Assembly (NCBI GenBank): GCA_041741155.1
Contig: JBGSKO010000116.1
Location: 37,503 to 101,502, forward strand
Source of the DNA: M3007 sp041741155
GTDB taxonomy: Bacteria > Bacteroidota > Bacteroidia > Chitinophagales > Saprospiraceae
DNA: 64,000 nt
Direction: 5' to 3'
Shown: one piece after another, positions 54,352 through 63,919 of the stretch
Layout of the letters: every line of letters starts with the position of its first letter
How positions within the stretch are numbered: the first letter of the stretch is position 1
Program-made: the position numbers and the translations under genes
Notes under the pieces: generated by a model
What the model saw: the letters and a program-made list of their open reading frames with translations, nothing else
What the model was told of the DNA's origin: nothing
Databases searched by the model: none

Positions 54352-55014
54352 ATGACAGCCCAATCGCTCATCGCCTACGATATCCCAGCGCTCAGTACCG
54401 AGCAAACAGGGAAAGATGCCTTCCACGCGTTGAATGACCACCACGTGCGGCACCTCCCCGTCGTGGAAGGCCAGCGCCTGGTGGGCATCATCTCCGAAGA
54501 AGATATTTTCAACCACAAACTATACGAACCCATCCGGGAATACGATTTTTCGATGATGCGCCGGTTTGCCGTGCGCAACACCGATCACGTTTTCGAGGTC
54601 ATGCGCGTCATGGGCGAGAACCGCCTGACAGTCATCCCGGTCGTGGACGAGCATGGAAACTATCAAGGCCTGATTACCCTGAGTGACCTGCTACGCTTTT
54701 TTGCAAATTCGGCCTCGTTTACCGAGCCGGGCGGTGTGCTCGTACTTGAAATGAGCCGCCGCGACTATGCACTCGCGACGATCGCCCGTATTATTGAAGA
54801 TGAAAACGCCAAAATCCTGAGCACCTTCGTCACCTCCGTCCCAGACGCCGAAGTCGTTGAGCTGACCATAAAGGTCAACCGCCAGGACCTTAGCCGGGTC
54901 GTAGCAGCGCTTCAACGGTACGAATATGACGTAAAAGAAACCTTTGCCGAGGTGGACTATGCCGATTCCCTTCAGGAGCGGTACGACTCGTTGATGAGTT
55001 ACTTGAGTGTTTAA
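54352..55014 (+). CDS. CBS-pair protein with ACT-like C-terminus
   Basis: A 220-residue protein. Two CBS domains cover about residues 1-60 (DAFHALNDHHVRHLPVVEGQ) and 65-125 (VFEVMRVMGENRLTVIPVVD), forming a nucleotide-binding Bateman module. The C-terminal ~80 residues (AEVVELTIKVNRQDLSRVVA) look like an ACT-type domain. Such proteins sense adenine nucleotides or amino acids; the regulated partner is unknown. The ATG at 54352 (MTAQSLIAY) is preferred to the ATG at 54310, which adds 14 residues without family similarity. It is divergent from the aminotransferase gene. Confidence 0.75.
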   Translation: MTAQSLIAYDIPALSTEQTGKDAFHALNDHHVRHLPVVEGQRLVGIISEEDIFNHKLYEPIREYDFSMMRRFAVRNTDHVFEVMRVMGENRLTVIPVVDEHGNYQGLITLSDLLRFFANSASFTEPGGVLVLEMSRRDYALATIARIIEDENAKILSTFVTSVPDAEVVELTIKVNRQDLSRVVAALQRYEYDVKETFAEVDYADSLQERYDSLMSYLSV

Positions 55015-55156
55015 TTTCCCGGCTTCTGGAGTATCTCGTTGAAGCAAATGCAAGGTAATGGCGTGTCGGGTGTAGCGGCTTCACAACACATGCGGCTCTG
55101 CGTGCCTACTTTCCTCCACAACCCCTACATTTGCCCGCAAACAACCGCTCCTGCCC

Positions 55157-58100
55157 ATGCAGCAATTTGTCCTTCGCCTCCTCGCCCTCGCTTTGTGCGT
55201 GGCGCCCCTCGCTCTTTTTGCGCAGCAAACCTACCCACAAGCAGCCCCTTCCGATGTGCGGGATCGCGCGTATGCATTCACCAATGCCACCATTTTTATG
55301 GACTACCAAACCCGGCTTGATAGCGCCACGCTGGTTGTGCGCAAGGGCAAAGTGGAAGCCTGCGGAAAGGTAGTTTCGGTGCCAAAAGATGCTGTGGTGA
55401 TAAACTGTACCGGAAAATCTATTTATCCGGGACTGATTGACCTGTATGCCACCGGATATGGCCTGCCGGCACAACGAACGGAGACCCGGGCGTTTGGCCA
55501 GCAAGCCCCACAGCCGTACACCAGCAAAAAAGGCGCATACTCCTGGAATGAGGCGCTTCGACCCGAATTCAGTGCAGCAGAGGTGTTCTCCAACGATGAA
55601 AAAGCCGCATCTGAATGGCGCAAACTCGGATTTGGCGCTCTCCTCTCGCACCACGCCGACGGCATTTCCCGCGGCGCCGGCGCCCTTGTGATCTTGTCCG
55701 GCGAACGGGAACACGAGACCATCCTCCTGCCCCGCGCCAGCCACCACCTCTCGCTGCGCAAGGGTAGCAGTACGCAGAACTACCCCGCGTCCCTCATTGG
55801 CGTGCTGGCGCTCATCCGCCAGACCTACATTGATGCCGAATGGTACAAAACAGCAGGTTCCAGGGAGGAGCAAAACCTCTCGCTTGATGCCTGGAATAAC
55901 CTGCAAGGTTTGCCCCAAATTTTCGAAGCAGCCGACAAACTTGATGTGCTGCGCATTGCCCGCGTAGGGCAGGAGTTTGGTAAAAAATATATCGTAAAAA
56001 CTACAGGCGACGAGTACCAGCGCCTCACCGAGGTAAAAGCCACCGGTCAGGGTTTAATCGTACCGCTGGAATTCCCCGAAGCGGCCGAAGCAGCCAACCC
56101 TTTTGATGCCCTAAACGTGTCGCTTACCACGCTGAAACACTGGGAACTGGCCCCAACCAACCCCGCTCGAATAGCGGCTGCCGGCATTCCGTTTGCCCTC
56201 ACAGCCAATGATCTGCGCGACAAAAAACAGTTCTGGGCCAACCTCCGAAAAGCCGTCGAAAATGGCCTCTCAGAACAGGATGCTCTCAAGGCGCTCACCT
56301 GGCAGCCCGCCCAGTTCATCAACGCCTACGCCCAGGTCGGCAGCCTCGAACCCGGTAAAGTGGCCAATTTTTTCATCAGCTCCGGAAACGTTTTTAAGGC
56401 TGAAACCAAAATCCTCGATACCTGGGTACATGGCAAACAATACGAAGTCACCGCCGACAAATTTGAGGGCGCCAACTTGTTGGGCGTCTATCAACTTCGC
56501 GTTGGCGCACTTGCCTATACACTCACCGTGAAAGGAAAACCCGAAGCCCCCGAGGCGGAACTCCTGCGCGCCGACAGCAGCACCATCAAGGCCAATCTCT
56601 CGTATGCAAACGGCTTGGTATCGCTCCGTTTTCAACCCGACACCACCAGCAAAGGCTCGCTGGCGCTCGTCGGTGAAGTACGCGCAGGCAACTGGTCGGG
56701 TAGGGGCACCTTGCCCGACGGAAGTTGGTCCAACTGGAGCGCCGAGCGCACCGGCGACGCACCGGCTGACCGCGCCAAACGCCCGGAAAAGGCGACTCCT
56801 GCTGCTGAAACCGGCGCTGTCATCTATCCCTTCACGGCCTTCGGCCAACTGGAAAAGCCCAAGGCCGCTACCTATTTGATCCAAAATACAACCGTATGGA
56901 CCAATGAGCGCGAGGGGATTTTGCGCAATGTGGACGTTCTTGTTTCCAACGGAAAAATCCAGCGAATCGGACGCAGTTTACCTGTGCAAGACAACGCCGT
57001 AGTCGTGGACGGCCGGAACAAACACCTCACTGCCGGCATCATTGACGAGCACTCGCACATCGCCATCGCTCGCGGGGTGAACGAGGGTACCCAGGAGTCC
57101 TCTGCCGAAGTACACATTGGCGATGCCCTTGATTCCGAAGACATCAACATCTATCGCCAACTCGCCGGCGGCGTCACCAGCAGCCACCTGCTGCACGGCT
57201 CCGCCAACCCAATTGGCGGGCAATCCCAACTGATCAAACTCCGCTGGGGAGCCGCGCCGGAAGAGCTCAAATTTCAGAGCTGGCCGGGCCAAATCAAGTT
57301 CGCTCTCGGCGAAAACGTCAAACAAAGCAACTGGGGCGACAACAACCGAACCCGCTACCCCCAGACGCGCATGGGTGTAGAACAGGTATATGTGGACTAT
57401 TTCACCCGCGCCCAGGAGTACGCCCGTTTGAAAAAATCGGGCAAGCCCTTCCGCAAAGACCTCGATATGGAGGCCCTGCAGGAAATCCTGGAAAGCAAGC
57501 GCTTCATCACTTGCCATTCCTACGTGCAAAGCGAAATCACCATGCTCATGCGCGTAGCCGAAAAATTTGGATTCCGCATTAATACCTTCACCCATATCCT
57601 CGAAGGTTATAAAGTAGCCGACAAGATGGCCAAGCACGGCGTAGGCGGCAGCACATTCAGCGACTGGTGGGCCTACAAATTTGAGGTCTATCAAGCTATT
57701 CCCTACAACGCTGCTATCATGCACAAACAAGGTGTGACCGTGGCCATCAACTCCGACGACGCCGAAATGGCGCGCCGCCTCAACCAGGAAGCTGGCAAAA
57801 CGGTTATGTACGGCGGGGTCAGTGAAGAAGACGCCTGGAAAATGGTCACGCTAAACCCGGCCAAACTCCTGCGCGTAGATGACCGTGTGGGCAGCGTCAA
57901 GGCCGGAAAAGATGCCGATCTGGTTCTGTGGAGCGATAATCCTCTGTCCGTGTATGCCAAGGCCGAAAAAACCTGGGTGGACGGTATTCAGTATTTCGAC
58001 CGGGAAGAAGACAAAAAGCAACAGGAATGGGTGCGGAAGGAACGCGCCCGTATTCTGTCCAAAATGCAGGCAGATAAAAAACCTGGCGGCGGCGGCGACC

Positions 58101-58159
58101 GACCGGCAGAGCGGCCGCGGGAACATTACCACTGCGACAGCATGGAAGACGAAGGGTAG
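55157..58159 (+). CDS. Tandem amidohydrolase, N-terminal copy degenerate
   Basis: A 1000-residue secreted protein with a signal peptide (LALFAQ) and two amidohydrolase-like domains. The second (about 570-970) is complete: DEHSHIA (HxH), TCHSY and FTHILEGYK histidines and INSDDAEM aspartate, the metal ligands of imidazolonepropionase-like amidohydrolases. The first (about 30-440) keeps the start (YPGLIDLYATGYG) and end (GSLEPGKVANFF) landmarks of the fold but has no HxH at the expected place, so it is probably structural. The Lys/Arg-rich tail (KPGGGGDRPAERP) is low complexity. TACATTTG at 55126-55133 is a likely -7 element. Substrate unknown. Confidence 0.85.
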   Translation: MQQFVLRLLALALCVAPLALFAQQTYPQAAPSDVRDRAYAFTNATIFMDYQTRLDSATLVVRKGKVEACGKVVSVPKDAVVINCTGKSIYPGLIDLYATGYGLPAQRTETRAFGQQAPQPYTSKKGAYSWNEALRPEFSAAEVFSNDEKAASEWRKLGFGALLSHHADGISRGAGALVILSGEREHETILLPRASHHLSLRKGSSTQNYPASLIGVLALIRQTYIDAEWYKTAGSREEQNLSLDAWNNLQGLPQIFEAADKLDVLRIARVGQEFGKKYIVKTTGDEYQRLTEVKATGQGLIVPLEFPEAAEAANPFDALNVSLTTLKHWELAPTNPARIAAAGIPFALTANDLRDKKQFWANLRKAVENGLSEQDALKALTWQPAQFINAYAQVGSLEPGKVANFFISSGNVFKAETKILDTWVHGKQYEVTADKFEGANLLGVYQLRVGALAYTLTVKGKPEAPEAELLRADSSTIKANLSYANGLVSLRFQPDTTSKGSLALVGEVRAGNWSGRGTLPDGSWSNWSAERTGDAPADRAKRPEKATPAAETGAVIYPFTAFGQLEKPKAATYLIQNTTVWTNEREGILRNVDVLVSNGKIQRIGRSLPVQDNAVVVDGRNKHLTAGIIDEHSHIAIARGVNEGTQESSAEVHIGDALDSEDINIYRQLAGGVTSSHLLHGSANPIGGQSQLIKLRWGAAPEELKFQSWPGQIKFALGENVKQSNWGDNNRTRYPQTRMGVEQVYVDYFTRAQEYARLKKSGKPFRKDLDMEALQEILESKRFITCHSYVQSEITMLMRVAEKFGFRINTFTHILEGYKVADKMAKHGVGGSTFSDWWAYKFEVYQAIPYNAAIMHKQGVTVAINSDDAEMARRLNQEAGKTVMYGGVSEEDAWKMVTLNPAKLLRVDDRVGSVKAGKDADLVLWSDNPLSVYAKAEKTWVDGIQYFDREEDKKQQEWVRKERARILSKMQADKKPGGGGDRPAERPREHYHCDSMEDEG

Positions 58160-58224
58160 CGAAAAAAGGTAAAACTGCAAAGGCAAGTCAGGCAAATACT
58201 TGAGGAAAGTAGTGCCGGCAAGGT

Positions 58225-59238
58225 TTACTCATTCAGCCACTCCAGCGCCCGGCGGATGCCCGCATCGGTATACGGGTCGGCATTCATGTCGAACGGAATT
58301 TCCTCGTCCACAGGCACAAATTTTGTATAAACGCGCCCTTCCCGGTCGGCGAAGTGACTCACAGAGATGGACATAAAAACGCCCGCCGGCAGGGGTTGCC
58401 AGTTGGTCTCCGTAGTGAAGCCAGCCGTATGCTCGCCAAAAAAACGGGTATTGGGTCGTCCTTTGAATGCCACCGCGACCACCTCCCCGGAGCTCACGGT
58501 ATATCGGCTGGTTAGTACGGCTACTTGGGGTAAACTATCCGGAGGGCAACGTCTTTCCACATCTGCATGTAACAGGTCATTGTAGTAGGCATCGCCGTCT
58601 TTAATTTCCCAGGTAGAAAAACGGTTCCCTTTGGCGTCCATAGAACCGCCAATTTCACCTTCACCAAGAATGGTAGACAGGCCGGCCAGCATGGGGAACA
58701 TATTGCCGCCGCCGTTGTAGCGCAGATCTACAATCCAGTGTTTAGCGCCCAGCGTTTGCAGGGAGCAAATGGCCGCGAGGATTGGCTCGGCTAACTGCGT
58801 ATTGTCGCCTGTAGGCATACCCACCACGCGCAGATAGCCGGTTTGACCGGGCAGCAGAGCGGACTGGAAGGTGTGTTTGCCCGACTGGATAGCACCCCAT
58901 ATTTTCGGATCAATATGTTGCTGGTGCGGCTCGGGGTCACCGTGGTACCAGGCAATGGGTTTGTTTTGAAAAAAAAACCGCCCGTGGGAGTCATGCAACT
59001 GCTCCAACAGGTACGTAAATGCCGAGCGTAGTTCCAGAACATTGCCTGCTAAACCCGCCCGCCAGCGCATTTGCGCTTCCACCTCTTCCCAAGGCACCAT
59101 ACTGCGGTTGAGTGCAATAAACTTGGCGTTTAAAATAGCGCTGTCGAGGCAGGCGCGGAGGGTATCGTTGGTTTGGGCCGTCGGTTTAAAAAAGCAAAGG
59201 AGGCCTGCCAGCAAAAGAAAAGCACGTATCATTCCCAT
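58225..59238 (-). CDS. S41-family (C-terminal-processing-like) serine peptidase
   Basis: A 337-residue secreted peptidase with a signal peptide (LLCFFKPTAQ). The catalytic serine lies in RYTVSSGEVVA (Ser249 or Ser250), and the substrate-binding strand in VDLRYNGGGNMFPML. No PDZ domain is visible, so it belongs to the short S41 branch. Family members degrade or process exported proteins. The gene is on the minus strand, downstream of the response-regulator gene at 59466 and separated from it by a MITE-like element. Confidence 0.85.
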   Translation of the reverse strand: MGMIRAFLLLAGLLCFFKPTAQTNDTLRACLDSAILNAKFIALNRSMVPWEEVEAQMRWRAGLAGNVLELRSAFTYLLEQLHDSHGRFFFQNKPIAWYHGDPEPHQQHIDPKIWGAIQSGKHTFQSALLPGQTGYLRVVGMPTGDNTQLAEPILAAICSLQTLGAKHWIVDLRYNGGGNMFPMLAGLSTILGEGEIGGSMDAKGNRFSTWEIKDGDAYYNDLLHADVERRCPPDSLPQVAVLTSRYTVSSGEVVAVAFKGRPNTRFFGEHTAGFTTETNWQPLPAGVFMSISVSHFADREGRVYTKFVPVDEEIPFDMNADPYTDAGIRRALEWLNE

Positions 59239-59306
59239 GGTTATTCAGATCAATATTTGTTCGTCATGGCAAAGATGTGTCAAAATTGCAACTCCCAAAC
59301 GCCTAA

Positions 59307-59466
59307 GAGCGTGTTCAAAATTTAGTCGCTGGGCTACGGACGGCCAATTTTGTTTCTATCTTCGTTAAAATTTTCGTCGTAGGCACCCGGCTACGGCTGC
59401 AAATTTTGCCTCAATAGAAACAAAATTTGCTCGCCCTCGCTCCAGCACTAAAATTTAAACACGCCC
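59307..59466. mobile_element. MITE-like hairpin element, TAA target duplication
   Basis: Ends: 59307 onwards GAGCGTGTTCAAAATTTAGT; the reverse complement of the right end, from 59466, reads GGGCGTGTTTAAATTTTAGT, 17 of 20 identical. TAA is duplicated at 59304-59306 and 59467-59469. Internal perfect 14-bp arms AATTTTGTTTCTAT (59346-59359) and its complement (59414-59427). There is no coding capacity. The last base of the element supplies part of the TAG stop of the response regulator at 59466. The terminal sequence and the 3-bp T-A-A duplication suggest an IS5-family or similar mobiliser; inference. Confidence 0.65.
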
Positions 59467-60218
59467 TAACCACCCAGCCAGGTTTTGAACGCTCCTGCCC
59501 GATCCCGGCTCACGAATACCTCTTCCGGTACAGTCGGCTCGGTTTCTATCTTCAGACGGCCGTTCAGGTGGGGATGAATTTTGCGGATTGTGGCCAGGCA
59601 AAGTGTGACGGCACGGCCAGTTCTAAAAAAACGTTGGGGGTCAAGCAGGCCGTCAAGTTCATCCAGGGTATGGTCCACAAAGTATTTTTTTCCGGAAAAC
59701 AAGTGCGCTTGCGTGAGCCCGTCGGAAGAACGAAAAAATGCTATGTCTGATGCAGCGATATAGAGCAGATGTTGGCCAGCCTTAACTAAAAATCGGTCTT
59801 TGTACGTTGCCGGCTGGAAATGGCGGGCCAGTACCTGCAAATCCAGAGCTGCTGCTCCGGTAGCCCGGCGTTCGCGCGCGCGGTCGAGCGCCTTTTGCAG
59901 ATCCTCAGGGTCCACGGGTTTGAGCAGGTAATCCACGGCATTAACCTTGAACGCCTGCACGGCGTACTGGTCATAAGCTGTGGTAAAAATAACCGGTGCG
60001 GACACGTCCACTTGCCGAAAAATATCGAGGCTAAGGCCGTCGGCGATCTGGATGTCCATAAAAACCAGGTCAGGTGCAGGAAAGGCCCGAAACCAGCGCA
60101 CTGCGCTTTCCACACTGTCAAGTGTTTCGAGAATGGTGCCCCCGGGAAGGTGTGCTTGCAGCAACCGGGTCAGTTGTCGGGCAGCGGGCAGTTCGTCTTC
60201 GATGAGCAGGATATTCAT
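59466..60218 (-). CDS. LytTR-family response regulator
   Basis: A 250-residue regulator. The receiver has IEDE at 6-9 and phospho-acceptor Asp55 in LVFMDIQIAD, plus AVDYLLKPVDP with the conserved Lys. The LytTR domain is from about residue 145 (KDRFLVKAGQHLLYIAASDI and RFFRTGRAVTLCLA). The kinase gene lies 51 bp upstream and the TonB receptor gene upstream of that, all minus strand. Its TAG stop (59466-59468) falls on the edge of the MITE-like element, so the insertion probably replaced or defined the last codon. Confidence 0.9.
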   Translation of the reverse strand: MNILLIEDELPAARQLTRLLQAHLPGGTILETLDSVESAVRWFRAFPAPDLVFMDIQIADGLSLDIFRQVDVSAPVIFTTAYDQYAVQAFKVNAVDYLLKPVDPEDLQKALDRARERRATGAAALDLQVLARHFQPATYKDRFLVKAGQHLLYIAASDIAFFRSSDGLTQAHLFSGKKYFVDHTLDELDGLLDPQRFFRTGRAVTLCLATIRKIHPHLNGRLKIETEPTVPEEVFVSRDRAGAFKTWLGG

Positions 60219-60269
60219 GTGTACGCAGGCAATGATAAATGGACGTATAAGGCAGCGAATAAAACGGTG

Positions 60270-61307
60270 CTAAGCAATCGTTGGCAGCAGCACGGTGAAG
60301 AACTCCCTGGAGACGATGATATCCACCTCCCGGTCGGTCAGCATCCGGTAGCGGGCGCGGATATTTTCGAGGCCCACCCCTGTGGAGTCCAGCACCTGAT
60401 TTTTTTTCTGCAAATTGTTGCGCACCATCAAGTGGTCGTTTTGGGCAAAAACTTCAATCGTGAGTGGTTTTTCGGTGGAAAGCACATTGTGTTTGATGGC
60501 ATTTTCAAACAGCATTTGCAAGGTTAGCGGTACAATACCGCCGCCTGCATGGCTATCCAGGTTGTGCAGACGCACCTGCAGGTTTTCACCAAACCGTTCT
60601 TTGAGCAAGAAAATATAGCTGTGCAAAAAATCGAGTTCGTCCTGCAATGGAATGATTCGGGCCTCCCTGCTTTCCAGGACATAGCGATAGACCTTACTAA
60701 GTTGCTGCACAAAGCGCACGGCTTTCTCCGGCTCTTCGGGGATGAGATAGACCAGTGTATTCAGGCTATTGAACAGAAAGTGTGGATTTACCTGATTGCG
60801 CAGGCTCTCCAGTTGAGACTCCACATTTCGGCGTTCCAGTTCGACCTTTTCGGCCACCGCGTTTTGCAATTGCAGGTAAAACGACAACACCTCGTAGGTG
60901 GCGATCACGAGTGCCGACACCAGTAGCGCTGCGATAAACTTGACCACGGGGTCTGGGTCTTTTCCATGATCCAGGCCCATTGCAATAAACAAACTGCCCA
61001 ATAAAAAATTGATAGCAACGAACACTACCACGAAAGCCGACAACATCCAAAACAGCCGCTTGCCGATGTCGCCCATTGCAGGATATCTGCGTTTAACCTG
61101 GTAATATGTCCAGCGCAATGTAAACCAAAAAGCCGCTGTGTAGGCAAAAGACATCGGAATACACACACTCAGAAAAGGCCAGTTGCCCGCCGCATAATAG
61201 TCGTTGAACAGCAGCAGCGAAATGAGCATACTAGCCAACGGCAACCCGATGATGAGTACCATCCGGTCGTCGAAACCGGTCACTTCTTTAAAGCACTTTC
61301 GAAGCAT
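60270..61307 (-). CDS. LytS-type sensor histidine kinase
   Basis: A 345-residue membrane kinase with four transmembrane helices in the first ~145 residues, a coiled coil (about 145-170) and the His_kinase motif QVNPHFLFN with His176, then the N-box LFENAIKHN and the G-box VGLENIRARY. It lacks a periplasmic sensor domain, so signal recognition must involve the membrane helices or a partner. The gene order TonB receptor, kinase, regulator with gaps of 34 and 51 bp points to one transcript, with the receptor a candidate partner or target. Confidence 0.9.
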   Translation of the reverse strand: MLRKCFKEVTGFDDRMVLIIGLPLASMLISLLLFNDYYAAGNWPFLSVCIPMSFAYTAAFWFTLRWTYYQVKRRYPAMGDIGKRLFWMLSAFVVVFVAINFLLGSLFIAMGLDHGKDPDPVVKFIAALLVSALVIATYEVLSFYLQLQNAVAEKVELERRNVESQLESLRNQVNPHFLFNSLNTLVYLIPEEPEKAVRFVQQLSKVYRYVLESREARIIPLQDELDFLHSYIFLLKERFGENLQVRLHNLDSHAGGGIVPLTLQMLFENAIKHNVLSTEKPLTIEVFAQNDHLMVRNNLQKKNQVLDSTGVGLENIRARYRMLTDREVDIIVSREFFTVLLPTIA

Positions 61308-61341
61308 TTTTGGTTGTGGTAAGTGATTCGGATACTCAGCA

Positions 61342-63735
61342 CTAAAACTCTACCCGGTACAACACATCCGGAAAAAAGCCGATCTGGTCAATACGGCCTA
61401 CTTCCTGTCGCACGGTGTTGTAGCGCATGGCAAAGATATTCTTGTTGTTAGTCACGTTTTGGAAGTCGAGGAAAAAGGTCTGGGAAAGTTTGCGCCTGGC
61501 ACTGTTGAGCCGTACACCCAACTTTACGTCCCAGCGGAAATAAGGATCGAGACGTTTGCTGAAAGCCTGGTCTTCATACAACACTTCCTTGCCTGCAGCG
61601 CGGCTGGCATCGAGGTTAACGGGCGTGTAGGGCCGGCCGCCGGCTGCGGTAAGTTTGGTATCAAGTGTAAAAAACCGCCGCCCGTTGCTACCAAGGGCAA
61701 ATTCACGACCCGCCAGCGCATTCGCCACATACTGGCCATTGAATGCCGTGTTTCGTGCCACCCCATCGGAGCCTTTATATTGGGAATCGAACAAACTCAG
61801 GGAAAACAGGCCATACCAGCCCTGGCTATAAAATTTCTCCAAAGTCAGTTCCAAACCAATATTCGAGCCGGTACCGGCATTTTCCAAAGCGCTCCGCTCC
61901 GGGAATATAAAATCTGCACCCGTATTCAGGATTGAAAAACTGGACGGGTAAGCATCTACCGGCACCTGATCAAGCCACTGATAGTAGGCCTCTGCTTTTA
62001 TACGCCAGTTGGCTGCAGGTTTGAAGTCATAGCCGAGTATGAGGTGTTGGTTACGGGTAAATTGGAGATTTCGGTTGCTGGATATGGTCGTTCCATCGGG
62101 GCGTTGTTCGCGAAACAGGAACACGGGCAAGGGCTGGTTCTGGTGGTGCATGCCATAGCCGAGACTCAGGCTGTTTTTTGGAGTTAGTTGCCAGTTTACG
62201 GCGGCGCGGGGTTCCAGCGCAAAGTCATCAGATTCATCGAAGTAAAGGCTGCGCAGTCCACCGTTCAGGGTTAGTCGTTCGGTGAAACGGTACTGGGCTT
62301 GCGCATATACTTCAAGCAAGGAAAAAATGCCGTCAAAGTCGCGCTGCGTCCACCAGTCGGGTTTGCCATCGCCATCACGGTCAGGAGTGCTTTCGCGGGT
62401 ATCTGCGCGGGTATCCAGCGCAAAAATTTGTGCCAACACGCCGGTTCGTACGGTTATGCGATTGTTTATTTTGGTGTTGTAAACCGATGAAAGGCGATAG
62501 GTGATCTGATCATCGGTCACACTGTTGGAGCGAAATGGGGTACCGCTATCAATGGTCAGGTTGTCGGAATCATAAGTATTCCCGGAATACGACACCGATG
62601 CGACAGTGCGCATATAGGAACGATCATTCAACAAAAAACTATGCTTGACTCCCAGCACACCGAATTTGGACGTGGTGTAAGCGTTTTCGTTAGGGTTAGC
62701 AAACAAGTCGGTGGTATCTAACTCAGCGGCGAGAAAGTCAATAGAACTCTCTCCCCCAATACCAAACAGCGAGAAGCGTCCTGCTTTTGTATTACCAAGA
62801 TCGGCATTGAAAGTCAAGTCTTTGTACCGTGGTGTGGCGGCGGTACCCACATTTAGTCCGGCAGCAGAGGCCAATTCCACGAAAGAGTGCCGATAGGCTA
62901 CAGCGAAAGAGCCGCCGTTTTTATGATTCAATGGGCCTTCTACAAGGGCTTCCATGCCGGAAAATGCCCCCACCTGACCTGTGAACTCATAGCGATCCTT
63001 GTTGCCTGTGCGAAGGTTTATGTCAAACACTCCAGCCAAGGCATTTCCGTATTCGGCAGGAAATGCTCCTGTCAGAAAATCGGATGTGCCGATCATGTTT
63101 GGGTTTAGGGCCGATACCGGGCCACCCGTAGTGCCAAGGGTACTGAAATGGTTGGGGTTGGGTATTGGAATCCCTTCGAGCCGCCAAAGTACACCGGTGG
63201 GAGAGTTGCCACGGATGATGATGTCGTTTCGGGCATCGTTGTTGGCTGCCACACCAGCGAAGTTAGCCACAAGTTTGGCCACGTCGTTGCGTCCTCCGGA
63301 GTAGCGCAGTACCTGTTCCGTGTCGAACTGCCGGGCACTGATCGTTGCCAAATCGTTCACCGGCTTGTCCTTGTCGGCACGGCCATTGATAACCACCTCA
63401 CCGAGCGTAGAAAAGGCTTCCTGCAGGCGAAGCGCGAGTTGAACCTCTTTCCCTGCGGTGACGAGAATATTGGGCACAGTGAGTGTTTCGTAACCGAGGT
63501 AGGTAATCTGTAGTATCTGACGACCTACCGGCACATTTTGTACTGCAAAACGGCCATCCACATCGGTCATGGCGCCTTGCTGGATGTCGCCGGATGGAGC
63601 CAGGACTTGTACTGTTGCGCCGATCAGCGGCGTTTCGGATTGTTGGTCCAGCACTGTGCCACGAATTACCTGGCTCTGGGCATTCAAAAAGAATGGGAAC
63701 AGAAATAAGAGAAGAACATACAGGTTTGCTTTCAT
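61342..63735 (-). CDS. TonB-dependent receptor with carboxypeptidase-like N-terminal domain
   Basis: A 797-residue outer-membrane receptor. A signal peptide (LLLFLFPFFLNAQ) is followed by a carboxypeptidase-like regulatory domain (about 23-115), a plug domain (about 120-240, RNDIIIRGNSPTGVLWRLEG) and a large barrel ending DVLYRVEF with terminal Phe. Ligand unknown. It is the first gene of an apparent operon with the LytS-type kinase and LytTR regulator, an arrangement that suggests receptor-linked signalling. The ATG at 63735 starts the signal peptide. The intergenic gap to the 5S gene contains only the terminator of the rRNA operon. Confidence 0.88.
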   Translation of the reverse strand: MKANLYVLLLFLFPFFLNAQSQVIRGTVLDQQSETPLIGATVQVLAPSGDIQQGAMTDVDGRFAVQNVPVGRQILQITYLGYETLTVPNILVTAGKEVQLALRLQEAFSTLGEVVINGRADKDKPVNDLATISARQFDTEQVLRYSGGRNDVAKLVANFAGVAANNDARNDIIIRGNSPTGVLWRLEGIPIPNPNHFSTLGTTGGPVSALNPNMIGTSDFLTGAFPAEYGNALAGVFDINLRTGNKDRYEFTGQVGAFSGMEALVEGPLNHKNGGSFAVAYRHSFVELASAAGLNVGTAATPRYKDLTFNADLGNTKAGRFSLFGIGGESSIDFLAAELDTTDLFANPNENAYTTSKFGVLGVKHSFLLNDRSYMRTVASVSYSGNTYDSDNLTIDSGTPFRSNSVTDDQITYRLSSVYNTKINNRITVRTGVLAQIFALDTRADTRESTPDRDGDGKPDWWTQRDFDGIFSLLEVYAQAQYRFTERLTLNGGLRSLYFDESDDFALEPRAAVNWQLTPKNSLSLGYGMHHQNQPLPVFLFREQRPDGTTISSNRNLQFTRNQHLILGYDFKPAANWRIKAEAYYQWLDQVPVDAYPSSFSILNTGADFIFPERSALENAGTGSNIGLELTLEKFYSQGWYGLFSLSLFDSQYKGSDGVARNTAFNGQYVANALAGREFALGSNGRRFFTLDTKLTAAGGRPYTPVNLDASRAAGKEVLYEDQAFSKRLDPYFRWDVKLGVRLNSARRKLSQTFFLDFQNVTNNKNIFAMRYNTVRQEVGRIDQIGFFPDVLYRVEF

Positions 63736-63878
63736 CGTCAAAATATTTTTGTGAAAATGACGGTGCAAACTTGCGTGGTTTGGTATTCGGGGAAAAGTAA
63801 AATCCAGTGAACCGGAGAATCCGGGAGATGAGTCGTAGAATATTGGGCAGGTAATAGCCACACCCGTTTTTGAACAAC

Positions 63879-63911
63879 AAAAAAGCCCTCATTGCTTGCG
63901 CAATGAGGGCT
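63879..63911 (-). terminator. rRNA operon terminator
   Basis: AGCCCTCATTG (63884-63894) and its complement (63901-63911), with an A-run at 63879-63884 that reads as a T-run on the minus strand, directly downstream of the 5S rRNA. Confidence 0.9.
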
Positions 63912-63919
63912 GGATATTG

